This document shows positions 33,947-42,802 of a stretch of DNA of 64,000 nt, piece after piece; the first letter of the stretch is position 1, and every line of letters starts with the position of its first letter. The stretch is from Bacillota bacterium (lineage in GTDB: Bacteria > Bacillota > Clostridia > Oscillospirales > Oscillospiraceae), in assembly GCA_023386265.1 (NCBI GenBank), contig JAEWKA010000008.1, positions 310,001 to 374,000 of the forward strand, written 5' to 3'. Position numbers and translations under genes: made by a program. The notes below the pieces were generated by a model that was not told the DNA's origin, ran no database searches, and saw nothing but the letters and a program-made list of their open reading frames with translations.

Positions 33947-35398
33947 TCAGAACTTTGGCGCTGCGGGAAGATTACTGTTTCCGCCGTTTGACGGATTGCC
34001 GCTATTTGCGTTGCCGCCGTTACCATTCTGCGTGGTGTTTTGAGTGTCGTTCGAGGGAATGTCCTCGTCGAGCGTCACCTTGATATTTAAATACTCGCCC
34101 TGACGGTAAACCTTTAGTGTAACGGTATCGCCCGCCTTGTAATTTTTCTTCTCGTTTGTTAGCTCGGAGGAACTCCTGACTGCGGTGCCGTCAATCTCCG
34201 TGATGATGTCGCCGACCTTGAGTCCGGCCTCATCACTGCAGCTGCCGGAGATGACCGAATAAACGTAAGCGCCTTCGACCATGTTGTAATACTGTGCGAC
34301 CGTGCTGTCAACGGTAGTTACAGTGATACCGAAGTTTGCTTTGCCGCTGACATACCCGTTCTTTATGAGCTGGTCAACAGTATCGGTCACATCTTTAATC
34401 GGAATCGCAAAGCCGAGTCCCTCAACGCCTGTGTCAGAGTACTTTGCCGTAACTATGCCCACGACCTCGCCCTTGTCGTTATAAACGGGACCGCCTGAGT
34501 TGCCCTCGTTGACAGCTGCGTCAATTTGGAACATGTTGTTCGTAACGGTCTCACCGGTAGTCGAGTCTTGGGTCGTAATGTCCCTATCAAGGGCGCTGAC
34601 CATCCCGCTCGTTATGGAAAAGCTCAGTTCGCCGAGAGGATTGCCGATTGCGTATACCGTTTCACCGACCTGCAGATCGTCGCTGTTGCCAAGGGTTGCA
34701 GCCGAAAGACCCGTAGCCTCGATTTTAAGGACCGCAATATCGCTCGATTCCTCAACACCGACGATCTTCGCGTCGTATTTGTCTCCGTTATAGAGCATCA
34801 CCGAAACCTTGTAGTTGCTGGTGTAGGCATCGGCTATAACGTGGTAGTTGGTAATGATATAGCCATCGCTCGTCACGACGAAGCCGGAGCCGGAAACTGC
34901 GGACTTGGACTGCATACCGAAATAATTCGTATATGTTATATCGGTCGAGATTCCGACGGCCTGTGCGCAGCCAAGGCTGTAAATCTGAGCGCCGGTCAAA
35001 GTCTCGCCGGACGAAACGGGACTTGCTGTTTGAGTTGTGTTTTCATCCGGCGTGACAACATTCAGTCCGCCGTAATCCGTAGTTGGCGAATCGTTAATCT
35101 GCGCCGCCACAATGGCTCCGCCGCCAACTCCGCCCAGTATCGCGCAAACGAGACAGGCTGCTATGAATTTGCCGATACCGCCCTGCTTCTTCTCTTTTAT
35201 TTTCTTGGGTGGCTTTACAGGTGGTGTGTAATAAGTTCTTGGCGCAGAATGTTCTTCACTCTGAGGAACGAAATTTGCGTCCATATAAGAACGGCGGGGC
35301 AGGTTCTCTTTTGTAAAACTATACTCGGAATTTTGTACGTCAAAAGGTGGGTTTTCGTTTGCCCCACCGAAATTGTTGTCGTTTTCCTGCTCGTACAT
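33947..35398 (-). CDS. htrA: HtrA/DegP-like membrane-anchored serine protease
   Basis: The protein is 483 residues from the ATG at 35398, with AAGGAGG 8 nt upstream. A disordered cytoplasmic tail of about 75 residues leads to one membrane segment (77-100) and a linker. The trypsin-like domain follows with triad His186 (TNYHV), Asp220 (SSDIAVLKI) and Ser301 (GNSGGP), then a PDZ domain at about 365-450. The C-terminus is Asn/Gly-rich. It should degrade or refold damaged exported proteins outside the membrane. It is monocistronic, divergent from an XRE gene. Confidence 0.92.
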   Translation of the reverse strand: MYEQENDNNFGGANENPPFDVQNSEYSFTKENLPRRSYMDANFVPQSEEHSAPRTYYTPPVKPPKKIKEKKQGGIGKFIAACLVCAILGGVGGGAIVAAQINDSPTTDYGGLNVVTPDENTTQTASPVSSGETLTGAQIYSLGCAQAVGISTDITYTNYFGMQSKSAVSGSGFVVTSDGYIITNYHVIADAYTSNYKVSVMLYNGDKYDAKIVGVEESSDIAVLKIEATGLSAATLGNSDDLQVGETVYAIGNPLGELSFSITSGMVSALDRDITTQDSTTGETVTNNMFQIDAAVNEGNSGGPVYNDKGEVVGIVTAKYSDTGVEGLGFAIPIKDVTDTVDQLIKNGYVSGKANFGITVTTVDSTVAQYYNMVEGAYVYSVISGSCSDEAGLKVGDIITEIDGTAVRSSSELTNEKKNYKAGDTVTLKVYRQGEYLNIKVTLDEDIPSNDTQNTTQNGNGGNANSGNPSNGGNSNLPAAPKF

Positions 35399-35564
35399 GG
35401 CTTTGTCCTCCTTAGTTACTTTTAGGTATCGTATAAGCTTATTGTGTACTATGGCAATACTAGTATTCATTTGTTACGAACGCATGAACAAATGAGGAAA
35501 AAATTATAAACATTTTTTTGATTAAAATATAAATACGTCGAGCCTTACAAGCCTTAGATTTTTG

Positions 35565-35593
35565 TTTACAAATCGAGACCGTCACTTTATAAT
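35565..35593 (+). promoter_or_regulatory. Promoter of the XRE-lepA block
   Basis: TTTACA (35565-35570) and TATAAT (35588-35593) are separated by 17 nt, about 30 nt upstream of the XRE start. Confidence 0.65.
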
Positions 35594-35626
35594 ACAGAAA
35601 GTAATCATGCGCGGGGAGGTTAGCTC

Positions 35627-36067
35627 ATGGAGCGCAGTTTTGGAAGCACCTTATCGGAGCTCAGGCACTCCAGAGACCTGAACCAGCGGGCACTCGCCGC
35701 CGAGCTTCACATCAGTCAGGCGCTGCTTTCGCATTACGAAAACGGAACACGCGAGCCCGGTCTGCCCTTCGTCTGCCGAGTCTGCGACTATTTCGGCGTA
35801 TCGGCGGATTTCATTCTCGGCAGAAGCGATGATGAAAGCTCCGGCCTATGCGCGACGGGCGCTGTAACGGAGCTTAATCGTGCGCTTTCCGAAACAGGAG
35901 ACGCCGCAATTCACAAAGCTGCTCTCGACTATGTGGATAGCGCCGCAAGAAAAATGACCGCACACCTTACCTATCACGACGAGCTGTTCTTAGCCGAACA
36001 GACAGCGGCAATGGCCGAAGCGGAGCTCAATATCGTCCGGCTTTGTCCAAGGAGAAACGATTTATAA
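35627..36067 (+). CDS. XRE-family transcriptional regulator
   Basis: The 146-residue protein has an N-terminal Cro/C1 HTH (about 8-62: RALAAELHISQALLSHYENG) that continues into VSADFILGRSDD. The C-terminal helical half (about 75-146) has no known domain. GGGGAGG precedes the ATG. It lies 69 nt before lepA and is divergent from htrA, so it could regulate either. No operator is obvious. Confidence 0.85.
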   Translation: MERSFGSTLSELRHSRDLNQRALAAELHISQALLSHYENGTREPGLPFVCRVCDYFGVSADFILGRSDDESSGLCATGAVTELNRALSETGDAAIHKAALDYVDSAARKMTAHLTYHDELFLAEQTAAMAEAELNIVRLCPRRNDL

Positions 36068-36136
36068 CAGCATACAACGTAAAGCTCTCTGTGTAAATAT
36101 ATTTCCGACACAAATATCCGTCCTTGGAGGGACAGT

Positions 36137-37942
36137 ATGACAGATCAGAACAAAATCAGGAATTTTTCGATAATTGCCCACATCGATCACGGTAAATCGA
36201 CACTCGCCGACCGCCTCCTTGAAAAGTGCGGGGCGGTGGACAGTCGTGATGTGACCCCCCAGATGCTTGATAATATGGAGCTTGAGCGCGAGCGCGGTAT
36301 CACTATCAAGGCTCGTGCCGTCGGGCTCTCCTATAAAGCCACAGACGGTGAAACCTATACGCTCAATCTCATAGACACCCCGGGACACGTGGACTTTAAC
36401 TACGAGGTCTCGCGCTCTCTCGCCGCCTGCGAGGGCGCGCTTCTCGTTGTGGACGCATCTCAGGGCATCGAGGCTCAGACACTCGCGAACACCTATCTCG
36501 CGATTGAGCATAATCTCGAAGTCCTGCCCGTCATCAACAAAATCGACCTGCCAAGCGCGGATCCTCAGCGTACAAAAACCGAGATTGAGGATATCATAGG
36601 CATCCCAGCTCTCGACGCACCGGAAATCAGCGCGAAAAACGGAATTAACATCGAATCGGTGCTGGAGCTTGTGGTAAATAAGATTCCGCCCCCGAAGGGC
36701 GATCCGAACGCTCCCCTTCGCGCGCTCGTTTTTGACAGCCAGTACGACAGTTATCGCGGTGTAATCGTCCTGATGCGTATTATGGACGGCGAAATCAAAA
36801 AGGATATGAACGTTCAAATGATGGCGTCAAACGCAAAATACAAGGTCATCGAGGTCGGGCATATGCGTCCCTTCGGACTCGAGCCCTGCGAAGGACTCTC
36901 GGCGGGTGACGTCGGCTATTTCACTGCTAGTATCAAAAACGTTTCCGACACTCAGGTCGGCGATACGGTAACTGGTTCCGAAAACCCCGCAAAGATTGCT
37001 GTCCCCGGTTATAGGGAAGCGCAGCCCATGGTTTTTTCGGGCATATATCCCGCTGATGGCGGAGAATATCCCGATTTGCGCGACGCACTTGAGAAGCTGA
37101 AGCTAAACGACGCGGCTCTCCATTTTGAGCCGGAATCCTCGGCGGCTCTCGGATTCGGCTTCCGCTGCGGCTTTCTGGGTCTTCTCCACATGGAAATTAT
37201 TCAGGAACGCTTGGAACGTGAATATGACTTAGACCTTATCACAACCGCTCCGAGCGTTATCTATCATGTTATCAAAACAGACGGCGAAATGCTTGTAATT
37301 GATAACCCCTTGAACTATCCCGACCCCTCTCACATTCAAAGCGCGGAGGAGCCTTTCGTAAAGGCTTCAATCATTACTCCGTCGGAGTATGTCGGCAACA
37401 TTATGGAGCTTTGTCAGGACAGGCGTGGCGAGTATAAGAACATGACCTATCTTGATGAAACTCGTGTCGAGCTGCATTACGATATGCCGCTGAACGAAAT
37501 CATTTATGACTTCTTCGATGCGCTCAAGGCCCGTACTCGCGGCTACGGCTCGCTTGACTATGAGCTTACGGGTTACCGTGAAAGCAATCTTGTTAAGCTG
37601 GACATTCTCCTGAATGGGGACATCGTGGATGCGCTGAGCTTCATTGTGCACCGAGATAAAGCCTACCAGAGAGCAAGGAAGATTGTCGAAAAGCTCAAGG
37701 ACAACATACCCCGCCAGCTTTTTGAAATTCCGGTGCAGGCGGCAATCGGTGGAAAAATTATCGCACGCGAAACCATCAAGGCCGTGCGCAAGGACGTTCT
37801 TGCCAAGTGCTACGGCGGCGATATCACAAGAAAAAAGAAGCTCCTTGAGAAACAGAAGGAGGGCAAAAAGCGCATGCGCAGTTTTGGCTCCGTCTCCGTT
37901 CCGCAGGAAGCTTTCATGGCTGTATTGAAGCTGGATGAATAA
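36137..37942 (+). CDS. lepA: Elongation factor 4 (LepA)
   Basis: The 601-residue translational GTPase is of the usual family length. It has G1 AHIDHGKSTL, G2/G3 DTPGHVDF, G4 NKIDLP, EF-G-like domains II, III and V, and the LepA-specific C-terminal domain (FEIPVQAAIGGKIIARETIK, ending CYGGDITRKKKLLEKQKEGK). It acts on ribosomes, promoting back-translocation or biogenesis. GGAGG precedes the ATG. In many Firmicutes lepA is followed by hemN or hrcA; here it faces the convergent mntP. Confidence 0.96.
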   Translation: MTDQNKIRNFSIIAHIDHGKSTLADRLLEKCGAVDSRDVTPQMLDNMELERERGITIKARAVGLSYKATDGETYTLNLIDTPGHVDFNYEVSRSLAACEGALLVVDASQGIEAQTLANTYLAIEHNLEVLPVINKIDLPSADPQRTKTEIEDIIGIPALDAPEISAKNGINIESVLELVVNKIPPPKGDPNAPLRALVFDSQYDSYRGVIVLMRIMDGEIKKDMNVQMMASNAKYKVIEVGHMRPFGLEPCEGLSAGDVGYFTASIKNVSDTQVGDTVTGSENPAKIAVPGYREAQPMVFSGIYPADGGEYPDLRDALEKLKLNDAALHFEPESSAALGFGFRCGFLGLLHMEIIQERLEREYDLDLITTAPSVIYHVIKTDGEMLVIDNPLNYPDPSHIQSAEEPFVKASIITPSEYVGNIMELCQDRRGEYKNMTYLDETRVELHYDMPLNEIIYDFFDALKARTRGYGSLDYELTGYRESNLVKLDILLNGDIVDALSFIVHRDKAYQRARKIVEKLKDNIPRQLFEIPVQAAIGGKIIARETIKAVRKDVLAKCYGGDITRKKKLLEKQKEGKKRMRSFGSVSVPQEAFMAVLKLDE

Positions 37943-37946
37943 AAAA

Positions 37947-37975
37947 ACAAGGCGTGCTGTTTCGGCATGCCTTGT
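37947..37975. terminator. Terminator between lepA and mntP
   Basis: ACAAGGCGTGC (37947-37957) pairs with GCATGCCTTGT (37965-37975). A seven-T run lies on the minus-strand side, so it serves mntP best. Confidence 0.8.
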
Positions 37976-37981
37976 GGAAAA

Positions 37982-38563
37982 TCACTTCAAGAACACTCCC
38001 TCGATAAGCAGCTTTATGCCTATACCAATGAGTACGGCGCCGCCGATGACACCTGCGATCTTGCCCGAGCCCTTTGGGAGCTTAGCGCAGAGCAGTCCGC
38101 CGAGTGCGCAGATGATGAAGGTCGTGATACCGATTATGGCGCAGAGCACGAAGATGTTTGTTTCGGTGAACGCAAAGCTCACACCGACCGCAAGCGCGTC
38201 GATACTGGTGGCAAGGGCGAGCACAACGGCCTTCGGATGGCTGAAGTCTCCAGATGTGTTATAGTCCTTTTCGGTATCAGATTTTCCTTTAAGCGCATCA
38301 ATGAGCATTTTGCCGCCGACAAAAACGAGCATGAAAAAGCTGATATAAGGGCCTAGCGACATTATCTTTCCGCTGACCGTTCCGGCTAAATAATAGCCGA
38401 TGAGAGGCATCAGAGCCTGAAAAACGCCAAAATAGAGCGAGTGCTTCAGAGCGTTTTTCAGCCCACCCTTAGAGTCGGAAAGCCCCTCCCCAACGGTCAC
38501 CGCAAAGGCGTCCATTGAAAGGCTTGCTCCAAGAAGTATTTCGGTAAGTATCGCTGAAAGCAT
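37982..38563 (-). CDS. mntP: Manganese efflux pump MntP
   Basis: The 193-residue membrane protein has six hydrophobic segments. It shows the MntP signatures: LGASLSMDAFAVTVGEGL in TM1 and ATSIDALAVGVSFAF in TM4, with the Asp residues used for Mn(II). It exports manganese, limiting toxicity. GGAGG precedes the ATG. Only 47 nt separate it from the divergent tadA, which is too short for a yybP-ykoY Mn riboswitch, so control must be elsewhere. Confidence 0.9.
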   Translation of the reverse strand: MLSAILTEILLGASLSMDAFAVTVGEGLSDSKGGLKNALKHSLYFGVFQALMPLIGYYLAGTVSGKIMSLGPYISFFMLVFVGGKMLIDALKGKSDTEKDYNTSGDFSHPKAVVLALATSIDALAVGVSFAFTETNIFVLCAIIGITTFIICALGGLLCAKLPKGSGKIAGVIGGAVLIGIGIKLLIEGVFLK

Positions 38564-38610
38564 CGGTTTCCTCCAAGTAAGTAATTAACGCTGTATAGGG
38601 CTGGTCATTT

Positions 38611-39060
38611 ATGGAACACGAAAAATATATGCGTCTCGCGCTTGAACTGGCGCAGGAAGCCTTTCAAGCGGGCGAAATACCTGTGGGATGCGTTATCGCC
38701 GATAAAAACGGCGAAATCATCGGTCGAGGGCAAAACACCCGTGAGCGCACACGTTCCGCTCTGGGTCACGCGGAGCTTGCGGCGATTGACGAGGCCTGCC
38801 GGTATATAAAGGACTGGCGGCTCCCTGGCTGCACCATCTATGTGACACTCGAGCCCTGCCCGATGTGCACCGGAGCGATAATTAACTCCCGCATCCCCTG
38901 CGTTGTTTTCGGCGCGAGGGAGGAAAATTTCGGCTCCTGCGGTAGCGTCATCGACCTATTTTCGGAGCGTTACGGGCACCACCCTGCGGTATACCCGCGT
39001 GTTCTCGAAGATGAGTGTACCACACTTTTAACAGAATTTTTCAAAAATATGCGAAAATAA
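38611..39060 (+). CDS. tadA: tRNA-specific adenosine deaminase
   Basis: The 149-residue zinc deaminase has the catalytic HAE motif (GHAELAAI) and the zinc-binding PCPMC pair (LEPCPMCTGAI). It converts A34 to inosine in tRNA-Arg(ACG). Length and motifs are canonical. It is divergent from mntP. A 449-nt gap with a c-di-GMP riboswitch follows. Confidence 0.92.
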   Translation: MEHEKYMRLALELAQEAFQAGEIPVGCVIADKNGEIIGRGQNTRERTRSALGHAELAAIDEACRYIKDWRLPGCTIYVTLEPCPMCTGAIINSRIPCVVFGAREENFGSCGSVIDLFSERYGHHPAVYPRVLEDECTTLLTEFFKNMRK

Positions 39061-39192
39061 GTATATCAGGCTCAACCCACCGTGTCCATCCTTATTAACA
39101 GAAATAAGAAATTATTGTTTGCACCAAACATAATATAGCTTTCTGCACTTTCTCAAAAAACTGCGTTTTTCCTAGATTTGTTAAATAATGTG

Positions 39193-39221
39193 TTGACAGA
39201 TGTAATTTTCGCATATATCCT
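39193..39221 (+). promoter_or_regulatory. Promoter of the c-di-GMP riboswitch transcript
   Basis: TTGACA (39193-39198) is exact. TATCCT (39216-39221) follows after 17 nt; TAATAT at 39221-39226 is an alternative -10, but at 22 nt. Confidence 0.5.
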
Positions 39222-39252
39222 AATATTGTAAAGTAAATAATTGAATATGTAT

Positions 39253-39393
39253 GTCGATAATAGCAAACCTGCCGAAAGACAGGGACGCAAAGCCAAGGGT
39301 CTAAGGTCTTATAGACTATGACAGCCGGTTGCCGAAAATGTAACTCTTTCTATTCGAGTTGAGTGTCGTTCAGGTAACCTGAACGACTTTTTT
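39253..39393 (+). ncRNA. Cyclic di-GMP-I (GEMM) riboswitch with terminator
   Basis: The aptamer shows the GEMM-I core in order: GCAAACC (39263-39269), the tetraloop GAAAG (39274-39278), GGGACGCAAAGCC (39282-39294), a GGTCT/AGACT P3 stem (39305-39316), and the closing CAGCCGGTTGCCGA (39322-39335). After a small AACTC/GAGTT hairpin (39342-39360) comes a terminator with arms GTCGTTCAG and CTGAACGAC (39365-39387) and six T. The only downstream gene is the TadG-like protein at 39510. Whether ligand turns the gene on or off is not readable by eye. It accounts for the 449-nt gap after tadA; the rest (39394-39509) is plain AT-rich leader. Confidence 0.92.
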
Positions 39394-39509
39394 GTTTTTC
39401 CTCTTTAGAATTAAAAAAATATAGAAGGCGCTGCTTTTCTTTCCGCTCGTATAAATCAGTACACCGATGTTTGATATTTAATCAATAGTTATTATCGGAG
39501 GATTTTTAA

Positions 39510-40646
39510 ATGTTATCAAAATTTAAACTCCTAAAAGAAGAATCCGGCCAGTCCATGGTGTTATTTGCGTTAATTTTTGTTATTTTATGCGCAGGGGTTG
39601 CCCTTGCAGTTGACTTAGGAAGGGTTTCTCTTGAAAGAGATCAACTGCAAACCGCCGCCGACGCGGCAGCTTTGGCCGGAGCGCAGGACTTACCCAGCAG
39701 TGCCACCGCTAAAAGCACAGCGCTTAAGCTCGCGCAGCAAAACGGAGTTCTGACTTCTGAAATAACAAGCTCCTCACCTTATAACGGTGATTCTGATGAG
39801 ATCAAGGTTGTGTGTACAAGAACGGTCGATTACACATTTGCAAGCGTTTTGGGATTACATAGTACAACCATATCGGCAAGCTCGGTTGCGGAAAAGACTG
39901 GTATTAACACAGGTCCATTTAATTACGCGCTTTTTTCAGGCAGCAGCTCTGATTTATTAGCTATTTACGGAAGCAATCAATATATCAGCGGTAGTGTTCA
40001 CTCAAACTATAAATTCAATATGAATGGCTCATCTCAAAATATTACTGGATCAGTCGAAGCTGTATCCGGCATCACCATGTATGGTTCCAGCATCACTGTT
40101 GGCGGGACATGTCAGTCTGCATCGATTACTACAAGCGGAAGCAGTATAAACATCGGAAGCAAAGTGTTCAGCGCGGCACCCACACTGGACATGCCGGACT
40201 TTTCCGATATCCTACAAGCCGAAGCAGAAGCGGCAGGAGAGGCGTATACAGGGAACAAGACCTTCAATAGCAGCAAAGTAAGTGTCGATTCTCCTATATA
40301 TGTAAAAGGCAATTTGACAGTTAACGGAAGTGATTTCACCGGCAAAGGCGTAATCCTTGTATCAGGCAATATAACATTTAACGGAAGCAATTTAATGTAT
40401 TCCTCAAACGACTCGGTATGCTTTTATTCTGAAAGCGGCAACATCACGATAAACGGCTCAAATATCCAGCTGGAAGGACTCGTATATGCGCCTAATGGCT
40501 CAATCATTATGAACGGCTCAAATCAGACAATCAACGGAAGGGTTATTGGAAAAGTAATTAATTTCAACGGCAGCTCAATAAGAATCACTTCCGGAGAGGA
40601 CGATTTGGATTGTCTTCCCAAGATGACAGTAAAACTCGTTGAATGA
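39510..40646 (+). CDS. TadE/TadG-like pilin-type protein with NGS beta-solenoid repeats, c-di-GMP controlled
   Basis: The 378-residue protein begins with a type-IV-pilin-like or Tad-type N-terminus: hydrophobic segment at 17-36, then QTAADAAALAGAQ at 47-59, diagnostic of the TadG family (PF13400-like). From about 150 onward it carries nine xGS(S/N/D) motifs with Gly at 154, 173, 192, 210, 273, 292, 316, 336 and 354, mostly 18-20 residues apart. This suggests a beta-helix like polymer-forming (bactofilin-type) proteins. An acidic patch rich in Ala/Glu (232-246) interrupts the repeats. GGAGG precedes the ATG. It is monocistronic and under a c-di-GMP riboswitch, so it is likely a surface adhesin or matrix subunit. 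No other Tad gene is nearby. Confidence 0.85.
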   Translation: MLSKFKLLKEESGQSMVLFALIFVILCAGVALAVDLGRVSLERDQLQTAADAAALAGAQDLPSSATAKSTALKLAQQNGVLTSEITSSSPYNGDSDEIKVVCTRTVDYTFASVLGLHSTTISASSVAEKTGINTGPFNYALFSGSSSDLLAIYGSNQYISGSVHSNYKFNMNGSSQNITGSVEAVSGITMYGSSITVGGTCQSASITTSGSSINIGSKVFSAAPTLDMPDFSDILQAEAEAAGEAYTGNKTFNSSKVSVDSPIYVKGNLTVNGSDFTGKGVILVSGNITFNGSNLMYSSNDSVCFYSESGNITINGSNIQLEGLVYAPNGSIIMNGSNQTINGRVIGKVINFNGSSIRITSGEDDLDCLPKMTVKLVE

Positions 40647-40676
40647 TTAAGGCTTTATTCAGGATAAGAAATGAAG

Positions 40677-40716
40677 TAGCAAGGTAAATTATATCTCTAT
40701 ATAACTTACCTTGCTA
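40677..40716. terminator. Hairpin after the TadG-like gene
   Basis: TAGCAAGGTAA (40677-40687) pairs perfectly with TTACCTTGCTA (40706-40716), with an inner TTATAT/ATATAA stem. No strong T-run follows. Confidence 0.6.
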
Positions 40717-40770
40717 TAATAATTTATATTCAGTTATTCGTAAACTTTTGTTCTGCTATATTTATCGAGC

Positions 40771-41328
40771 TTACTTTTTCGGCGTACCGTCCGCATTAAA
40801 AAGTGGCAACGGTGCAAGGAAAATTACGTCTTTCCGCTCGCAAGCATCGCCCTCGGCAAGGATGAACGCACGTCCCGCGATAATTCCGCCCGCCTTTTCG
40901 ACAAGCTCCTCGACAGCCTTGAGAGATTCTCCCGTCGATATTACGTCGTCTACTATGAGTATGCGTTTGCCGCGCATTTGATCGGCGTCCGCCTTGTCCA
41001 GTACAAGCTTCTGCACCTTATCTGTGGTAATGGATTTCACCTCTACCTCGAACACGCCCGTCATGTACAGCTTGGGCGATTTGCGGGCGAGAAAATATTT
41101 GTTGTTCCCGCTCTGACGCGCCATTTCGTAGAGAAGCGGTATACTTTTGGCCTCGGGAGCGATTATGTAATCGTATTCCGGGGCTCTTTTCAAAAGCGCG
41201 GCAGCGGAGTGGATAGTTAACTCTACATCGCCGAAAATAACGAATGCGCCGATGTAAACATCATCGGCAACTCGGCATATAGGCAGCTCGCGCTTGAGTC
41301 CGGCAATGTCTATCTCGTAGCTAAGCAT
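40771..41328 (-). CDS. Adenine phosphoribosyltransferase-like protein
   Basis: This 185-residue type I phosphoribosyltransferase has the PRPP loop RILIVDDVISTGESLKA at about 120-136 and a conserved IIAPEAKSIPL loop. It resembles apt/xpt/PurR-type enzymes. Formation of a nucleotide from a purine base and PRPP is expected; the base is uncertain and a regulatory role is possible. AGGAGG precedes the start. It has its own promoter, and the leader contains an AGCTCCG/CGGAG-type hairpin (about 41370-41390). Confidence 0.82.
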   Translation of the reverse strand: MLSYEIDIAGLKRELPICRVADDVYIGAFVIFGDVELTIHSAAALLKRAPEYDYIIAPEAKSIPLLYEMARQSGNNKYFLARKSPKLYMTGVFEVEVKSITTDKVQKLVLDKADADQMRGKRILIVDDVISTGESLKAVEELVEKAGGIIAGRAFILAEGDACERKDVIFLAPLPLFNADGTPKK

Positions 41329-41412
41329 TAGGCATCCTCCTAAATTTGTTTTGCTGTTTTCGGGGCAGTCTCCGCTCGGAGCTGTCTCGATTTATTTACA
41401 AACAACGTTTCT

Positions 41413-41440
41413 ATTATACAGGTATTTTCGGAAAAATCAA
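41413..41440 (-). promoter_or_regulatory. Promoter of the phosphoribosyltransferase gene
   Basis: On the minus strand TTGATT (41440-41435) and TATAAT (41418-41413) are 16 nt apart, giving a leader of about 80 nt. Confidence 0.6.
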
Positions 41441-41478
41441 TACTATCAAATCAATCTGCGCCCTTTTCCCGAATTAAC

Positions 41479-42756
41479 TTATCTTCTGTGATAGTCGACA
41501 ACAACAGGGAGTCCAGTCAGGAATCTCCTCACCATGTCAAGTGCGCAGTTTGATGCAAGCGTTCTCACTCTCATGCGTCCGAAACCGGAATTTAGCTGAT
41601 TGATAAAGACCCCGCTTTCTGTTGCGAGCGCTACAAACACTGTTCCAACGGGATTAATTCCATCGCCCTCGGGACCCGCAAGCCCCGTTGTTGCAACCGC
41701 AAGGGAGGATTTAAAAAGCTCTCTCGCTCTTTTTGCCATCTCGGATGCGGTTTCGGCGCTAATGACGCCATGTTTTTCTATGAGCTCCTTCGAAACTCCC
41801 AAAACATTTATTTTGCTCTCGGTGGCATAGGTAACGACGCCGCCGACAAAAACCTTTGACGAGCCGCGCAGATCGGTGATGCGCTTTGCGATAAAGCCTC
41901 CTGTACAGCTCTCCGCGGTGCTGAGCGTCAGGTTTTTTTCGCAAAGCAGTTCGAAAGCGACCTGCTCGAGACTTGCCACATCTACTCCATAGATAATATC
42001 GCCCAGAACGGAGCGAACGCTTTCAATGACGGGCTTTGTCATCGCTTCAGCTTCCTCTACGGTCTTCGCCTTGGCAGTTACGCGGAGCATAACCTCCCCC
42101 TCCTTGGCGTAGGGCGCAAGGGTGGGATTCGTAAGCTCGTTCATCATATCGCGGAGCTTCGCCTCGACTGCACTTTCTCCGCTCCCTACGATGTTGAGGT
42201 TATGAGAGAAGATGACTTCATCCGAAAGCGCGCGCAGATAGGGCATCGCACAGGCCTTGAACATCGCATTGCACTCACGCGGAGGTCCAGGGAGCATGAC
42301 GACGTGGACGCCCTTCGATTCAAAGGCGCAGCCGGGTGCGGTTCCCCATTCGTTGCGGAATATCGTACAGCCTGCCGGCAGATAAGCCTGCTGAAAGTTG
42401 TTCTCGGTTATATTATCCACGCCGATGACTTCCTTGAAGTAGCGCTTCATCTCCTCGGCAAGCTCCTCATGGAAGACCATTTCAAGGTCAAAGGCCTTTG
42501 CCAGCACCTGCTTTGTGAGGTCGTCACAGGTGGGTCCAAGTCCACCGGTGGTAATTATGATATCAGCTCTTTCACGAGCTATCTTCACCGCTTCCGTTAG
42601 CCTTTCTGGGTTATCTCCCACGACCGTGTGATAAAAGACGTTAATACCGATTTCCGAGAGATATATGGAAATGTCCCTCGCATCAGTATTCGTTGTTCCA
42701 CCAAGCAGAAGTTCTGTCCCGACAGACAAAATTTCGGCATTCAAAGTATCGCTCAT
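41479..42756 (-). CDS. cinA: CinA family protein: molybdopterin-binding plus NMN amidohydrolase domains
   Basis: The protein is 425 residues from the ATG at 42756 (AAGGAAGGG upstream). The N-terminal MoCF/COG1058 domain (about 1-170) includes VGTELLLGGTTNTDA and TTGGLGPTCDDLT. The C-terminal PncC domain (about 260-415) includes STAESCTGGFIAKRIT and ATTGLAGPEGDG. CinA recycles NMN, hydrolyses ADP-ribose, and is competence-induced in some Firmicutes. It lies 46 nt downstream of thiI on the same strand. The usual neighbour recA is absent. Confidence 0.92.
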   Translation of the reverse strand: MSDTLNAEILSVGTELLLGGTTNTDARDISIYLSEIGINVFYHTVVGDNPERLTEAVKIARERADIIITTGGLGPTCDDLTKQVLAKAFDLEMVFHEELAEEMKRYFKEVIGVDNITENNFQQAYLPAGCTIFRNEWGTAPGCAFESKGVHVVMLPGPPRECNAMFKACAMPYLRALSDEVIFSHNLNIVGSGESAVEAKLRDMMNELTNPTLAPYAKEGEVMLRVTAKAKTVEEAEAMTKPVIESVRSVLGDIIYGVDVASLEQVAFELLCEKNLTLSTAESCTGGFIAKRITDLRGSSKVFVGGVVTYATESKINVLGVSKELIEKHGVISAETASEMAKRARELFKSSLAVATTGLAGPEGDGINPVGTVFVALATESGVFINQLNSGFGRMRVRTLASNCALDMVRRFLTGLPVVVDYHRR

Positions 42757-42802
42757 AAGACCCTTCCTTTCAAATGCAAGGCACGGAAAGCGTGTCTTAA
42801 CC

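Noticed and set aside
34526..35425. Open frame of 299 codons on the plus strand.
   Set aside because: It is antisense to htrA, which has an intact catalytic triad and a proper start; the plus frame has no recognisable domain or ribosome site.
36062..36817. Open frame of 251 codons on the minus strand.
   Set aside because: It is antisense to lepA; the lepA frame is conserved end to end.
38564..38610. Manganese (yybP-ykoY) riboswitch ahead of mntP.
   Set aside because: Only 47 nt separate the divergent starts, too few for the aptamer.
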